A stretch of 64,000 nt of DNA from Roseburia sp. (GCA_023665905.1 JAMPDA010000005.1:1-64000), one strand, 5' to 3'. Positions 17,867 to 30,282 are shown, counted from the first letter of the stretch. Numbers and translations: made by a program. The notes: generated by a model not told the origin, from the letters alone.

Positions 17867-18907
17867 ATGGCTAACGTAAAGGTTGCAATCAACGGATTCG
17901 GACGTATCGGTCGTCTTGCTTTCAGACAGATGTTCGGCGCTAAGGGCTACGAGATAGTCGCTATCAACGATCTCACCAAACCCTCCATGCTCGCCAATCT
18001 TCTCAAGTACGACACCGCGCAGAAAGGCTACTGCGGCACGATAGGCGAGAATCTTCACACCGTTTCCGCCGACGACGAGGCTAACACCATCACCGTTGAC
18101 GGCAAGACCTTAAAGATCTATGCGGAAAAAGACGCTAAGGACCTGCCTTGGGGCAAGCTCGGCGTAGACGTAGTGCTCGAGTGCACGGGCTTCTACTGCT
18201 CCAAAGATAAGTCCATGGCGCATATCAACGCCGGCGCGAAAAAGGTCGTTATTTCCGCGCCTGCCGGCAGCGACCTCAAGACGGTCGTTTACGGCGTCAA
18301 CGAAAAGACGCTCGCTAAAGACGATCAGATTATTTCCGCCGCGTCCTGCACGACCAACTGCCTCGCGCCCATGGCGAAAGCGCTCAACGATTTCGCGCCC
18401 ATTCAGTCGGGCATCATGAGCACCATTCACGCGTACACCGGCGATCAGATGATCCTCGACGGACCGCACCGCAAGGGCGATATGCGCCGTGCGAGAGCAG
18501 GCGCCGCCAACATCGTTCCCAACTCGACGGGCGCGGCAAAGGCGATAGGCCTCGTCATTCCCGAGCTCAACGGCAAGCTCATCGGCTCGGCACAGCGCGT
18601 GCCCGTTCCGACTGGCTCCACGACCATACTTACCGCCGTCGTAAAGGGCAAGGATGTCACGAAGGAAGGCATCAACGCCGCCATGAAAAAAGCGTCGTCC
18701 GAGTCCTACGGCTACAACGAGGATCCCATCGTGTCGTCCGACGTTATCGGCATGCGCTTCGGCTCGCTGTTTGACGCGACGCAGACCATGGTTTCCAAGG
18801 TCGGCGACGACCTCTATCAGGTGCAGGTCGTTTCCTGGTACGACAACGAAAACTCCTACACCAGCCAGATGGTCAGAACTATCAAATACTTCGCCGAGCT
18901 CAACTAA
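17867..18907 (+). CDS. gap: Glyceraldehyde-3-phosphate dehydrogenase, type I
   Basis: A 346-aa enzyme that oxidises and phosphorylates glyceraldehyde 3-phosphate with NAD+, central to glycolysis. Seen: the nucleotide-binding [11 protein letters not shown], the catalytic [12 protein letters not shown] around the active-site Cys, the substrate segment [15 protein letters not shown] and the C-terminal [15 protein letters not shown]. Full length. ATG 17867 follows CTCGGAGG. Codon choice is markedly more C-ending than in neighbouring genes, as expected for a highly expressed gene. Own promoter and own terminator. Confidence 0.98.
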   Translation: MANVKVAINGFGRIGRLAFRQMFGAKGYEIVAINDLTKPSMLANLLKYDTAQKGYCGTIGENLHTVSADDEANTITVDGKTLKIYAEKDAKDLPWGKLGVDVVLECTGFYCSKDKSMAHINAGAKKVVISAPAGSDLKTVVYGVNEKTLAKDDQIISAASCTTNCLAPMAKALNDFAPIQSGIMSTIHAYTGDQMILDGPHRKGDMRRARAGAANIVPNSTGAAKAIGLVIPELNGKLIGSAQRVPVPTGSTTILTAVVKGKDVTKEGINAAMKKASSESYGYNEDPIVSSDVIGMRFGSLFDATQTMVSKVGDDLYQVQVVSWYDNENSYTSQMVRTIKYFAELN

Positions 18908-18920
18908 ATCGGCTTAACTT

Positions 18921-18957
18921 AAAAGCTCCCTTTGGATCAGTTCCGAAGGGAGCTTTT
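18921..18957 (+). terminator. Intrinsic terminator of gap
   Basis: A perfect 12-bp stem, AAAAGCTCCCTT at 18921-18932 and AAGGGAGCTTTT at 18946-18957, followed by GTTTTG. Confidence 0.85.
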
Positions 18958-19004
18958 GTTTTGCGCGATATTTCGGGCGTATCGTCGCGCCGATGCCGAT
19001 AAAT

Positions 19005-20567
19005 TTATGCCGACACTAAATCCAATCCCGAAAGCCAATTATTAACACGGCTGCTTGCGCTTGAAAGGGTAGAGCTCGTCAAGTGGAGATTGCTCCCGAT
19101 AGTTCCGGATATCCTGCCGCCGATGCTGTTATGCGCCGTGCTTCCGCCGCTCGATGCGGCAGTGCTGAACGTGTGAACGGTTTTTCCGGGTAAGCCGTTA
19201 TAATGCTCGATGAACGTGCGTATGATCATAGGCTCGTCGCCGTTCCATATGGGATAGCCGATAATTACGGTGTTGTATTCGCTCATATCGATTTGGCTGT
19301 ATGTCTGATCCGATATTTCGGGACGGGCGTCGGTCCGGTGCTCCACCTGGCTTCTTGAATCGGAATTGTTGTAGTTCACATCATCCGCAGTGTAGGGAAC
19401 GGCAGGTATTATCTCCACGCCGTCGCCGCCCGACCGAGCGATGATCTCGTCGGCTACGCTCGCGGTGTTGCCCGAATAGGAAAAGTATACGATAAGTACA
19501 TCGTTCCGCGCCGCCGCGCCGAAAACGACTTCGACATCACGGTTGCCGTAATTCCACATCGTTGCCGATTTGTCGATAGCGTTCCACTGTTCTTCCGTGC
19601 CTTGATAGCGTACCGTCGCGATCGTGCTGTCGGCTATAAAATAATTGCCGATTGTCGTTACGGATAGCGGGATAAACAGGGCAGTCAGCTTGTTCGCTTT
19701 GCGGAAAGCGGCGGGTGCGATAGCGGTTACGCTTTGCGGGATTCGACTGTTATTGCTTCCGCGTATAAGCGTGTTCGTCGCTTTCTCTATTAAATTATTG
19801 CCTTCGCCCGAATACGCCGTATTTGACGTTGCGACCGAAATGCTGTCGAGCGAGCCGCAGTTGTTGAACGCGCTGTCACCGATTTCGGTCACGCTTTGCG
19901 GAATGTAAACGGTTTTCAGCGCGCCGTTGCCCGAAAATGCGTTTCCGCCTATGGACGAAAGGGCGCTGCCGCCGCCTATATCGACCGTTACAAGCGCGCT
20001 CTGATTGTGAAAAGCGTTCAAGCCGATTTTCGTTACGGTATCCGGAATGGAAACGTATGTTATTTCGCTCGTATGCCGGCTGTACGCAAACGCGCTTTCT
20101 CCGATTTCGGTCACAGGCAGATCGTCGTATTCCTCGGGGATGATAATTCTTTCTTCCTGTCCGGTAGACCCCGTTACGGTATAGCCGATCGAATTGCGGT
20201 CGAAAGTTAGGCTTGCCGTAGCCGTTTGATTTTCGGCAAGCTGCCATTTCGCATAAAGGGTGATATCCGAATCGACCCTGTCCGTTGAAAAATTCCATTG
20301 CTCGGCGTTTTCCGCAGTCGCTTTGTACCAGCCGATAAATGAATAAGAATCGCGTTGCGGCGTTTCGGGATTGCGCGCCGGATTGCCCTCCATAACGCGC
20401 TGACTTTCCACCGTACTGCCGCCGCAGCTGTCAAAGGAAACAGTGTAGTAGGCGCGATCGTTTCCGTCGCCGTCGCCGTTATCCGTGTCGCTTTTGCAGC
20501 CTGTTAGCGCAAGCGCCAAGCAGGCGATAAGCACGAATAAAAGTGTAAACAAATTTTTCCTTTTCAT
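19005..20567 (-). CDS. Exported lipoprotein: InlB repeat + BspA LRR + flavodoxin-like domain
   Basis: A 520-aa protein with a lipoprotein signal peptide (lipobox LTGC, Cys24), an InlB B-type repeat at about 40-110 (VSFDSCGG, FIGWY, LYAKW), BspA-type leucine-rich repeats at about 115-345 (IPDTVTKIGLNAFHN and similar) and a C-terminal flavodoxin fold at about 355-520. The flavodoxin part has the FMN phosphate loop FSYSGNTASVAD, IIGYPIW as the second flavin loop and TFSTAASSGGS as a late loop. If exported as predicted, it would carry FMN outside the membrane beside a protein- or glycan-binding LRR. It lies downstream of an alcohol dehydrogenase and MarR gene on the same strand (50 bp gap). Electron partner unknown. 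Confidence 0.82.
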   Translation of the reverse strand: MKRKNLFTLLFVLIACLALALTGCKSDTDNGDGDGNDRAYYTVSFDSCGGSTVESQRVMEGNPARNPETPQRDSYSFIGWYKATAENAEQWNFSTDRVDSDITLYAKWQLAENQTATASLTFDRNSIGYTVTGSTGQEERIIIPEEYDDLPVTEIGESAFAYSRHTSEITYVSIPDTVTKIGLNAFHNQSALVTVDIGGGSALSSIGGNAFSGNGALKTVYIPQSVTEIGDSAFNNCGSLDSISVATSNTAYSGEGNNLIEKATNTLIRGSNNSRIPQSVTAIAPAAFRKANKLTALFIPLSVTTIGNYFIADSTIATVRYQGTEEQWNAIDKSATMWNYGNRDVEVVFGAAARNDVLIVYFSYSGNTASVADEIIARSGGDGVEIIPAVPYTADDVNYNNSDSRSQVEHRTDARPEISDQTYSQIDMSEYNTVIIGYPIWNGDEPMIIRTFIEHYNGLPGKTVHTFSTAASSGGSTAHNSIGGRISGTIGSNLHLTSSTLSSASSRVNNWLSGLDLVSA

Positions 20568-20617
20568 TATATGCTCCTTTAAAGATTTTCGATATAGCGA
20601 CTACCGGCTTACCTCGC

Positions 20618-21787
20618 TTAAAAACTCGCGTTAAAAACGGCGCGGATATCGGCTTCGTTCATGACCTTGTAACCGCCGTCCATAACGAGCGTGCCTTTTA
20701 CCAAGCTGTCGAGCATTTCTTTTGTCGCTCCGAGTTCGGTGATGTTCATTACAAGCCCGATTTTTTTCATCCAGGCTTCCATAGCTTTTAAGCCTTCTTC
20801 GGCGACCTGAGCGTCGGTTTTACCTTTGGGATCTACATTCCACACGTTCACGGCGTAGCGCGCAAACTTTGCCGTGCCGTAAGGCAGGATATACCGATAA
20901 TAGGGCATAGTGACGGCGGCAAGCGTCATGCCGTGCGTGGCGTCGGTGAGCGCGCCGACCGACTGACCAAACATATGCACCATCCAATCGGTGGTTTTGC
21001 CCTTGGCGACGAGAGTATTCAAAGCCCACGTCGCCGTCCACATAATGTTGCTTCTCGCTTCGTAGTCGGTGGGGTTTTCCACGGCGATATTTGCGCTATG
21101 TATAAGCGACCGTAAAAGCCCTTCCATAATGTAGTCGCTCGTGTTGTCGTCCGTGCCCGAAAAATACTGTTCGAGAATATGCGACATTATATCGTAAATG
21201 CCCGACACCATTTGATACTTCGGTAAAGTATAGGTAAATTCGGGGTTCATTACAGAGAATTTAGGGAATACGTTTTCGCCGAAAACGTGTCCGATTTTGA
21301 GTTTCTGTTCGCGGTTGGTGATGACAGAGCCGCCGTTCATTTCGCTGCCCGTGCCGACCATCGTCAGCACACACCCTACGGGTACTATCTCGCAATCGGG
21401 TTCTTCAAAGCGGATAAAGTATTTATCCCACACGTCCTTTTCTTTGCAGTTTACCGAAACAGAAACGGCTTTTGCGTAGTCGCACACGCTTCCGCCGCCG
21501 ACAGCAAGAATTAAATCGGCTTTGGCTTTTCTTGCGCGCTCTATCCCTTCGTACAATTTTTCGACAGTGGGGTTGGGCATAACGCCGGCGTCCTCATGAA
21601 CGGTTTTTCCGCACTCTTTTAAGATCGCAACTACCTTGTCGTAGATACCGTTCTTTTTGATCGAGCCGCCGCCGTATATGAGCAACACGTTTTTGCCGTA
21701 CTTTGGCAGTTCTTCCTTAAGACCGTTCAATGCGTCTTTGCCGAAGTACAATTTGGTGGGGTTGCAGTAAGTGAAATTTCCTAACAT
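20618..21787 (-). CDS. Iron-containing alcohol dehydrogenase (BdhA/YqhD-like)
   Basis: A 389-aa group III alcohol dehydrogenase that reduces aldehydes to alcohols with NAD(P)H. It starts FTYCNPTKLYFGK, typical of butanol dehydrogenase-like enzymes, has the cofactor motif AVGGGSVCDYAKAV, TMVGTGSEMNGG, and divalent-metal ligands in the segments DIMSHILEQYF and ATHGMTLAAV. Length is normal. It sits between a MarR regulator and the LRR-flavodoxin lipoprotein, all on the minus strand. The MarR gap is 78 bp, the lipoprotein gap 50 bp, so co-transcription is plausible. Role: fermentation or aldehyde detoxification; substrate cannot be told from sequence. Confidence 0.92.
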   Translation of the reverse strand: MLGNFTYCNPTKLYFGKDALNGLKEELPKYGKNVLLIYGGGSIKKNGIYDKVVAILKECGKTVHEDAGVMPNPTVEKLYEGIERARKAKADLILAVGGGSVCDYAKAVSVSVNCKEKDVWDKYFIRFEEPDCEIVPVGCVLTMVGTGSEMNGGSVITNREQKLKIGHVFGENVFPKFSVMNPEFTYTLPKYQMVSGIYDIMSHILEQYFSGTDDNTSDYIMEGLLRSLIHSANIAVENPTDYEARSNIMWTATWALNTLVAKGKTTDWMVHMFGQSVGALTDATHGMTLAAVTMPYYRYILPYGTAKFARYAVNVWNVDPKGKTDAQVAEEGLKAMEAWMKKIGLVMNITELGATKEMLDSLVKGTLVMDGGYKVMNEADIRAVFNASF

Positions 21788-21865
21788 GGTTTTATATCTC
21801 CTTAATATATGAATTTTTAAATTTCGAGCGGGAACGCCTGCGGCGACCGCATAAATATCGGTTGC

Positions 21866-22321
21866 TTATTCGTCCTCCCGAATATCGCCGCTATTCGCTT
21901 GCCCGATCAACCGCATTTTCGTCGCCAAGTTTTCCAAATCGGCAAGCAGGGTTTCCGCATTGTCGATGCTCTTATATATTTCTTTTTCTCTGCGGTATAA
22001 ATCGGATAAAATATTATCCGCATAGACTTTACCCGTATCGGTGAGGGAAATAAGCAGCTCGCGCCGTTCGCCTTTAATCGGGGTAAGTCTGACGTATCCC
22101 TTGCTTTGCAGATCTTTAACGATCGTGTTTGCCGTGCTCCTCGGGATAGCCCAGTCGTCGCAGATTTGCCTTTGGCTGTGTTTTCTGTTATCGCCAAGCG
22201 CATATAATATCCACAACAGATTGGGCGAGCCGATTTTGCTGTTTCGCCCGTACTCGTCATATACGCCGTCGATTTGATAAACGAGCTTTCCAAGCCTATA
22301 AAAAAACTCTTTTTCGTCCAT
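21866..22321 (-). CDS. MarR-family transcriptional regulator
   Basis: A 151-aa winged-helix protein. Seen: QRQICDDWAIPRSTANTIVK as helix-turn-helix (about 55-75), the wing region GYVRLTPIKGERRELLISLT, and flanking helices for dimerisation. One cysteine (in QICDDW) lies just before the recognition helix, a place where oxidation could affect binding, though this is only a possibility. Its promoter overlaps a palindrome at 22360-22373, suggesting self-repression and control of the downstream dehydrogenase and flavodoxin-LRR genes. Confidence 0.9.
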   Translation of the reverse strand: MDEKEFFYRLGKLVYQIDGVYDEYGRNSKIGSPNLLWILYALGDNRKHSQRQICDDWAIPRSTANTIVKDLQSKGYVRLTPIKGERRELLISLTDTGKVYADNILSDLYRREKEIYKSIDNAETLLADLENLATKMRLIGQANSGDIREDE

Positions 22322-22353
22322 ATGACACCTGAAAAATCCTATTTCGTATTTTA

Positions 22354-22382
22354 ATTATAATACGACTTCGTATTTTTGGCAA
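22354..22382 (-). promoter_or_regulatory. marR promoter with operator palindrome
   Basis: Minus strand TTGCCA (22382-22377), 17-base spacer, TATAAT (22359-22354). The spacer contains ATACGA-AG-TCGTAT (22360-22373), a perfect 6-bp-arm inverted repeat, and a further half-site (TTTCGTAT) lies at 22342-22349. This is a typical MarR autoregulatory arrangement. Confidence 0.7.
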
Positions 22383-22422
22383 GCGTTTTATGAAAATTTT
22401 TCAAAAAAATTCGAGCAGGCGG

Positions 22423-22707
22423 TACGGGGTGGCGACCTCAGTTGAACACGCCCTAAGCGGCTCTTTTGTGTTTTGTCGGCGTTAAGCTCGCTCGACGTAG
22501 CGCCGAGGCTACGACATCGCTCGCTTGCCTTGACAAAGGCAACAAAATAGCTCGCTTAGGGTACAGGGTATTTTTACGAGCAAAATCGCGAGGATAAACG
22601 GGCGAAACGGCGCGAAATTGTACTTGACAGTACTATGAGCGCCGCTTCGTGCGTTTAGACCGCGATTTTGCCGTAAAAACGTGTTCTACCGGGGTCGCCA
22701 CCCCGTA
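22423..22707. mobile_element. MITE-like element: 28-bp terminal inverted repeats around two long hairpins
   Basis: The ends TACGGGGTGGCGACC (from 22423) and its complement (to 22707) form 28-bp inverted repeats with three mismatches. Inside are two large imperfect hairpins, 22451-22561 (ends CCCTAAGCG/CGCTTAGGG) and 22571-22679 (ends TTTTTACG/CGTAAAAA, core GTAC-TTGACA-GTAC). There is no convincing open reading frame. The geometry is that of a miniature inverted-repeat element or a structured repeat RNA. No clear target-site duplication is visible. This accounts for the gene-free stretch 22383-22713. Confidence 0.65.
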
Positions 22708-22713
22708 AATCTA

Positions 22714-22992
22714 CTACAGCGCGGCGAGCCAGACCGTTATTGCGGTAAACGCGGCGACAGTCGCGCCGATATCTATAAACAGCGCTATGCGGCACAGTCT
22801 GTCGCGCACGAAAAGCGCGTTGACTCCGCAGGACAGGAGCGAGGAAACCGCTCCCGCTATCGCGAAAGGAAGGGCGACGAGCGCGAGCTGCGGCACTGCG
22901 GTCGCGACGCATACCGTAAGCAGTCCGACGGCGGAAACTGCCGCATTGAGCGCGGCAATGCAAATGGAAAGTATGGGAATGATTTTCTTCAT
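22714..22992 (-). CDS. Small hydrophobic membrane protein
   Basis: A 92-aa protein from ATG 22992, which follows AGGAACTCAT; a longer frame to 23046 lacks a ribosome site. Composition is strongly hydrophobic with about three membrane helices (MKKIIPILSICIAAL; a central Ala/Val-rich segment; IALFIDIGATVAAFTAIT) separated by a short RDR loop. No family recognised. It ends just beside the inverted-repeat element. Confidence 0.6.
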   Translation of the reverse strand: MKKIIPILSICIAALNAAVSAVGLLTVCVATAVPQLALVALPFAIAGAVSSLLSCGVNALFVRDRLCRIALFIDIGATVAAFTAITVWLAAL

Positions 22993-23171
22993 ATGAGTTC
23001 CTATAAGTATATCGCAAAATTCCGTCGTTGTCGAGTAAATATGCAATTTTGCCTAAAACCGTTGATTTCGGCTGAAATACGTGATATAATTAAGTGATGT
23101 AATTTGGGCTGACAGGGACAATGCGGCGACAGCCGCGCGTCGAAAGTATTTTTCGGGGGTCATGTCTTATT

Positions 23172-25547
23172 GTGAAAAAAATAGCTTGGTTTTTATGTGT
23201 GTTGGCGGCTTGCTTTTCCATAGTCGCGTGTTCGCATACTTCGAGCAGCAGCTCGGGCGGCGGGTCCGGTAACAACGACAGCATAGGCGGCGGTTCGGAG
23301 AACTCCGAAAACGGCGGCGGTTCGGGCGGCGGCTCGGGCGGAGGTACAGGCGGCGGCGGTTCCGGTAGCGGCGTCGATTTCGGCGGCGGATATGTTCCGT
23401 CCATGAAAGCGGACAACACGCTTTACATACACTATCTGCGCGACGATGCCGATTACGAGGATTGGCACGTATGGCATTGGGGACAGACGGGCGTTGACGC
23501 CGCTTGGTACGAGGCTGTCGGAACGGACGCTTCCGGCGCGGTGTACGCGATACAGCTCAATACGCCCGTAAACGAAAACGACTTTATCAATTTTATCGTC
23601 GCAAAAGGCGAGTGGGAAGAAAAGGACGTCAAACCCGACTGTACCGTGCGGCTTGCCGACGCCGGCAAGGTGGATAAGAGCTATCATTGGTTTGTGGAAA
23701 AGGGCAAGTCAGATATGGGCAACGGCAGCCTCGGCGGACAGTCGAGTAACGTCCACGAACACACTTACGATATGACGACCTGGGGTACTGACGCCAACTA
23801 TCATTGGCGTAAAGCCACTTGCGACCATAAAGATAAAGTAAAGGACAAAGCGCCGCATACTTTCAACGGTAACACGTGTACGATATGCGCGTACGTGCGC
23901 GCGTCGCAGGGCGACGGCGAGGTCAAGATCGTTTTCGATGCCGGAAGCGGCGAGTTTTCGTCGGGCGACAGCACTGTGACCGTTCGTCCGGATAGCGACG
24001 GCAAGGTGGATATTTTCGAATCGCCTAAAAGCGACGGTTGCGCTTTTGCCGGCTGGTACAACTCGAGCAACGTCAAGTTCGACGCCGACACCGTGTACAG
24101 CACTTCGCAGACGTTTACCGCAAAATACATGGTCGGCAGCGGCAACGGCGTGTACACCGCGCTGTTCGATCCCGATTCCACGGTGTCCGTCAAGATAGAT
24201 ATGTCCGACGCGGAATGGCGCAAGCTCAACAACGACATCGTTCAAAACAGAAAGTCGGATATATACCGCAAAGCCGATTCGGTCACGGTGGGCATCACCA
24301 CCGACGAGGGACGGCTCGACTATTATTACGAAGAAGTGGGCGTGCGGTTGAAGGGCAATACGTCGCGGCACGATTTTTACGGCAGCAACGGGTTCTATCA
24401 GAGCGTGCACTTCAAGCTGTCGTTCGGCGAAACTTTCGACGACGTCACCGAGTATTCGCCGTCGGAGATCAAGACCTGGAACAGCTCCGCGGAACGCAAG
24501 GCGCGGAAGAACAGGACGTTCGCGACGCTGGAAAAACTCGATATAAAGTACAACGCCACAAAGGACGAGAGCTACGTGCGCGAGCTGTTTGCGTTTAAGA
24601 CCTTCCGCGACAACGGAATAGCCGCTCCGCAGGCGACGCTCGGCGCGCTTACCGCAAAGAACAAAAACGACGACTTTATCAATCTCGGCGTCTACAGGAT
24701 AATGGAGCCCGTAGATAAAATATTCATACAGCGCAACTTCCCGGGCGACGACACAGGCGACCTTTATAAGTGCACCTGGACGAGTATGGGTTCCGACTTT
24801 ACCACAACGGAAAACGAAGACGGCTGCAGTCTTATAGGCGTCGAGGACGTGTCAACGGGTAAATTTTACACCTACGATAAAAAGACCAACAAAAAGGCGC
24901 TCGACTTGAGCGGGAACGCAGACGTTTCATCTATGTCCGACTTTATACATGCTGTCAACAGCGCGTCCGCCGCGGGACTGGCGCAGTATATCGATATAGA
25001 TTTGTTCGCAAAGTTCGAGGCGGTCAATTATCTGCTCGGCAATCCCGACTGCATACGCAACAACAAAAACAACTTCTACACGTACTTCCGTCCGAGCGAC
25101 GGCAAAGCGGTGTTCATTCCGTTCGACTACGACAGATGCTTGGGCGTAACGTATCAGTGGGATCCTTCCGGCGACGCGTGTACGGGACTGTCGCCGTATA
25201 CGACGCGCACCGCCACGAGAAACTGGTCTAACGGACAGAAAAATCCCATTTACATCAAGCTCATCGACAGAGGCGCGCCTTACGGCAGCGGCTCCGCACT
25301 CATGAAATATCGCGACAACCTCATCGCGCTCAAGAACAGCAGCGCCATTACGGCGTCGGCGTTCTCGACGTACATGAACGCTTACAAGAGTAAGTATGAA
25401 AGCGTCGCGTCGAACGCGATAGCGTTTAACGATAAGATATCCAACAACTTGCAGTTCGGCAGGAACGACGGCGGCAACATGTCGTATTCGGAGTATATCA
25501 CCAAAAAGCTCAATACGCTCAACAGCAATTTGGATAACTACAGTTAG
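23172..25547 (+). CDS. CotH-kinase lipoprotein with CBM41/PUD-like domain
   Basis: About 791 aa from GTG 23172 (CGGGGGTC upstream); an ATG at 23121 would put an extra 17 residues before a good signal peptide. Lipobox SIVAC gives lipid-modified Cys20, followed by a Ser/Gly linker. Residues about 78-180 resemble a pullulanase-associated PUD/CBM41 module (LYIHYLRDDADYEDWHVWHW). Next are a His/Cys motif (CDHKD, CTICAYV), an InlB-like repeat (about 255-320, CAFAGWY) and a CotH domain to about 780 (VGVRLKGNTSR, FKLSF, DYDRCLGVTYQWDP). CotH proteins in Bacillus are atypical protein kinases of the spore coat; surface versions also occur. The glycan-binding module suggests it acts at the cell surface. 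Kinase activity is untested here. Confidence 0.82.
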   Translation: MKKIAWFLCVLAACFSIVACSHTSSSSSGGGSGNNDSIGGGSENSENGGGSGGGSGGGTGGGGSGSGVDFGGGYVPSMKADNTLYIHYLRDDADYEDWHVWHWGQTGVDAAWYEAVGTDASGAVYAIQLNTPVNENDFINFIVAKGEWEEKDVKPDCTVRLADAGKVDKSYHWFVEKGKSDMGNGSLGGQSSNVHEHTYDMTTWGTDANYHWRKATCDHKDKVKDKAPHTFNGNTCTICAYVRASQGDGEVKIVFDAGSGEFSSGDSTVTVRPDSDGKVDIFESPKSDGCAFAGWYNSSNVKFDADTVYSTSQTFTAKYMVGSGNGVYTALFDPDSTVSVKIDMSDAEWRKLNNDIVQNRKSDIYRKADSVTVGITTDEGRLDYYYEEVGVRLKGNTSRHDFYGSNGFYQSVHFKLSFGETFDDVTEYSPSEIKTWNSSAERKARKNRTFATLEKLDIKYNATKDESYVRELFAFKTFRDNGIAAPQATLGALTAKNKNDDFINLGVYRIMEPVDKIFIQRNFPGDDTGDLYKCTWTSMGSDFTTTENEDGCSLIGVEDVSTGKFYTYDKKTNKKALDLSGNADVSSMSDFIHAVNSASAAGLAQYIDIDLFAKFEAVNYLLGNPDCIRNNKNNFYTYFRPSDGKAVFIPFDYDRCLGVTYQWDPSGDACTGLSPYTTRTATRNWSNGQKNPIYIKLIDRGAPYGSGSALMKYRDNLIALKNSSAITASAFSTYMNAYKSKYESVASNAIAFNDKISNNLQFGRNDGGNMSYSEYITKKLNTLNSNLDNYS

Positions 25548-25593
25548 GCGTTTGAGATAAATTCGTTCGTACGCGCCCCGCATTGATTAAAAG

Positions 25594-25622
25594 TTGACAA
25601 TTTTTTGCGGTGCGAGTATAAT
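25594..25622 (+). promoter_or_regulatory. Consensus promoter with near-zero leader
   Basis: TTGACA at 25594-25599, 17-base spacer, TATAAT at 25617-25622. The predicted transcript start (about 25629) is only about five bases before the ATG at 25634. Confidence 0.8.
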
Positions 25623-25633
25623 TGAATGTGCGT

Positions 25634-26008
25634 ATGAAGTTCGAAGAGGTTTTCGATAATTATACAGACGCGGCGCTTAGAGCGGACGCCGAGGCGCGCG
25701 CCGCCATTGCCGAGTTCAAACGCAATATACCCGGGCGGATAATGCAGATGCAATTCGACGGGTCGCGCTCCAACAAGCAGGGCATTGTTGACGGGCAAAA
25801 GGTGTACAAGCTGGGTTTGGATCTTTCGACATCCGCGGCGTTCATAGAGTTTTACGAGGATCGCAGTCAAGGCCAACCCACAATGGCTATACGCGCAACG
25901 CGCAATAAACGCCGAATCGACATAACGGGCTGGCGAATAGACAAACAGCTCCATGTCCGCTTCGAAGCGAGCGGCGGCGCGGTAAATAAGACTGTAAGGA
26001 TAAGTTGA
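25634..26008 (+). CDS. Hypothetical protein, 124 aa
   Basis: Not recognised. ATG 25634 is preferred over an in-frame TTG at 25622, which overlaps the -10 box. The N-terminal third is helical and charged (DAEARAAIAEFKRNIPGR); the rest alternates polar and hydrophobic residues as in a beta-rich domain (KVYKLGLDLSTSAAFIEFYED, RRIDITGW, QLHVRFEASGG). No signal peptide or membrane helix, so probably cytoplasmic. Its perfect promoter and lack of a ribosome site point to leaderless or near-leaderless translation. Confidence 0.6.
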   Translation: MKFEEVFDNYTDAALRADAEARAAIAEFKRNIPGRIMQMQFDGSRSNKQGIVDGQKVYKLGLDLSTSAAFIEFYEDRSQGQPTMAIRATRNKRRIDITGWRIDKQLHVRFEASGGAVNKTVRIS

Positions 26009-26054
26009 CGGTTGCTCTTGCGGCAAGACGGCAAAATTCAAGGAAGTAAAGTAA

Positions 26055-26513
26055 ATGATTTGTCCGCAATGCGGTTACGATGTAGGTAACAATCATAAAT
26101 GCAAGCGTTGCGGTTACGAGATAAAGACGCTCGCAACCGTTGACGAGTCGGTCAAAAACAAGAGCGACGACGCGGAAACGAAGGTCATCGACCCGAACGA
26201 CGTGTATATAAGCCGCGAATACGTTTCGGACGATTTCGGCTTCGGCTTTTCCGACCCGTTTTCCTCGCTGTTCGACGACTTGTTCGGCGACCCCATATCG
26301 AGCCTGCTCGGCGGTCTTTTCGGGTTCGACCTGGGCGGACCGCGAAGCGAGCCCGACGCGCCCGAGCCGAAAAGCAAAAAGAAGGGTAGCGGCAAAGTGG
26401 TGGAAGTCAACAAAGTGGAAATACTCGACGAAAACGGCAACCCCGTAGACGAGCAGAGCGGCAAAAAGTCAAAGAACCCGTTTAAGCGCAACGGCAACCG
26501 CGATAAAAAATAA
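26055..26513 (+). CDS. Zinc-ribbon protein with Phe/Gly-rich middle
   Basis: A 152-aa protein. Residues 1-20 form a short zinc ribbon with two CxxC knuckles (CPQCG and CKRCG). Residues about 60-100 are rich in Phe, Gly, Asp and Leu (DDFGFGFSDPFSSLF, LLGGLFGFDLGG), and the C-terminus is Lys-rich and probably disordered. ATG 26055 follows AGGAAG. Such proteins are common near the membrane or ribosome in Bacillota, but no function can be assigned. It ends at a strong terminator shared with the convergent pyruvate oxidoreductase gene. Confidence 0.65.
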   Translation: MICPQCGYDVGNNHKCKRCGYEIKTLATVDESVKNKSDDAETKVIDPNDVYISREYVSDDFGFGFSDPFSSLFDDLFGDPISSLLGGLFGFDLGGPRSEPDAPEPKSKKKGSGKVVEVNKVEILDENGNPVDEQSGKKSKNPFKRNGNRDKK

Positions 26514-26594
26514 CAGATGTTATGATCGCGACAGCAAATAAAATGCATTGACTAATGTGTTTTATAGTTTTTATTTTTGATATAAAATCAATAC

Positions 26595-26630
26595 AAAAAC
26601 ACTCCGCTTGGACTCAAGCGGAGTGTTTTT
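26595..26630. terminator. Strong bidirectional terminator
   Basis: A perfect 15-bp stem, AAAAACACTCCGCTT at 26595-26609 with AAGCGGAGTGTTTTT at 26616-26630, 6-base loop, giving a U-tract on both strands between convergent genes. Confidence 0.92.
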
Positions 26631-26670
26631 GCGTTTTACATCTCGGGGAGATGCGGCTTTCAGTAAATTA

Positions 26671-30282
<3,612 letters not shown>

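Noticed and set aside
22583..22660. Promoter-like TTGACA in the inverted-repeat element
   Set aside because: It is the loop of the GTAC hairpin and no -10 follows at proper spacing.
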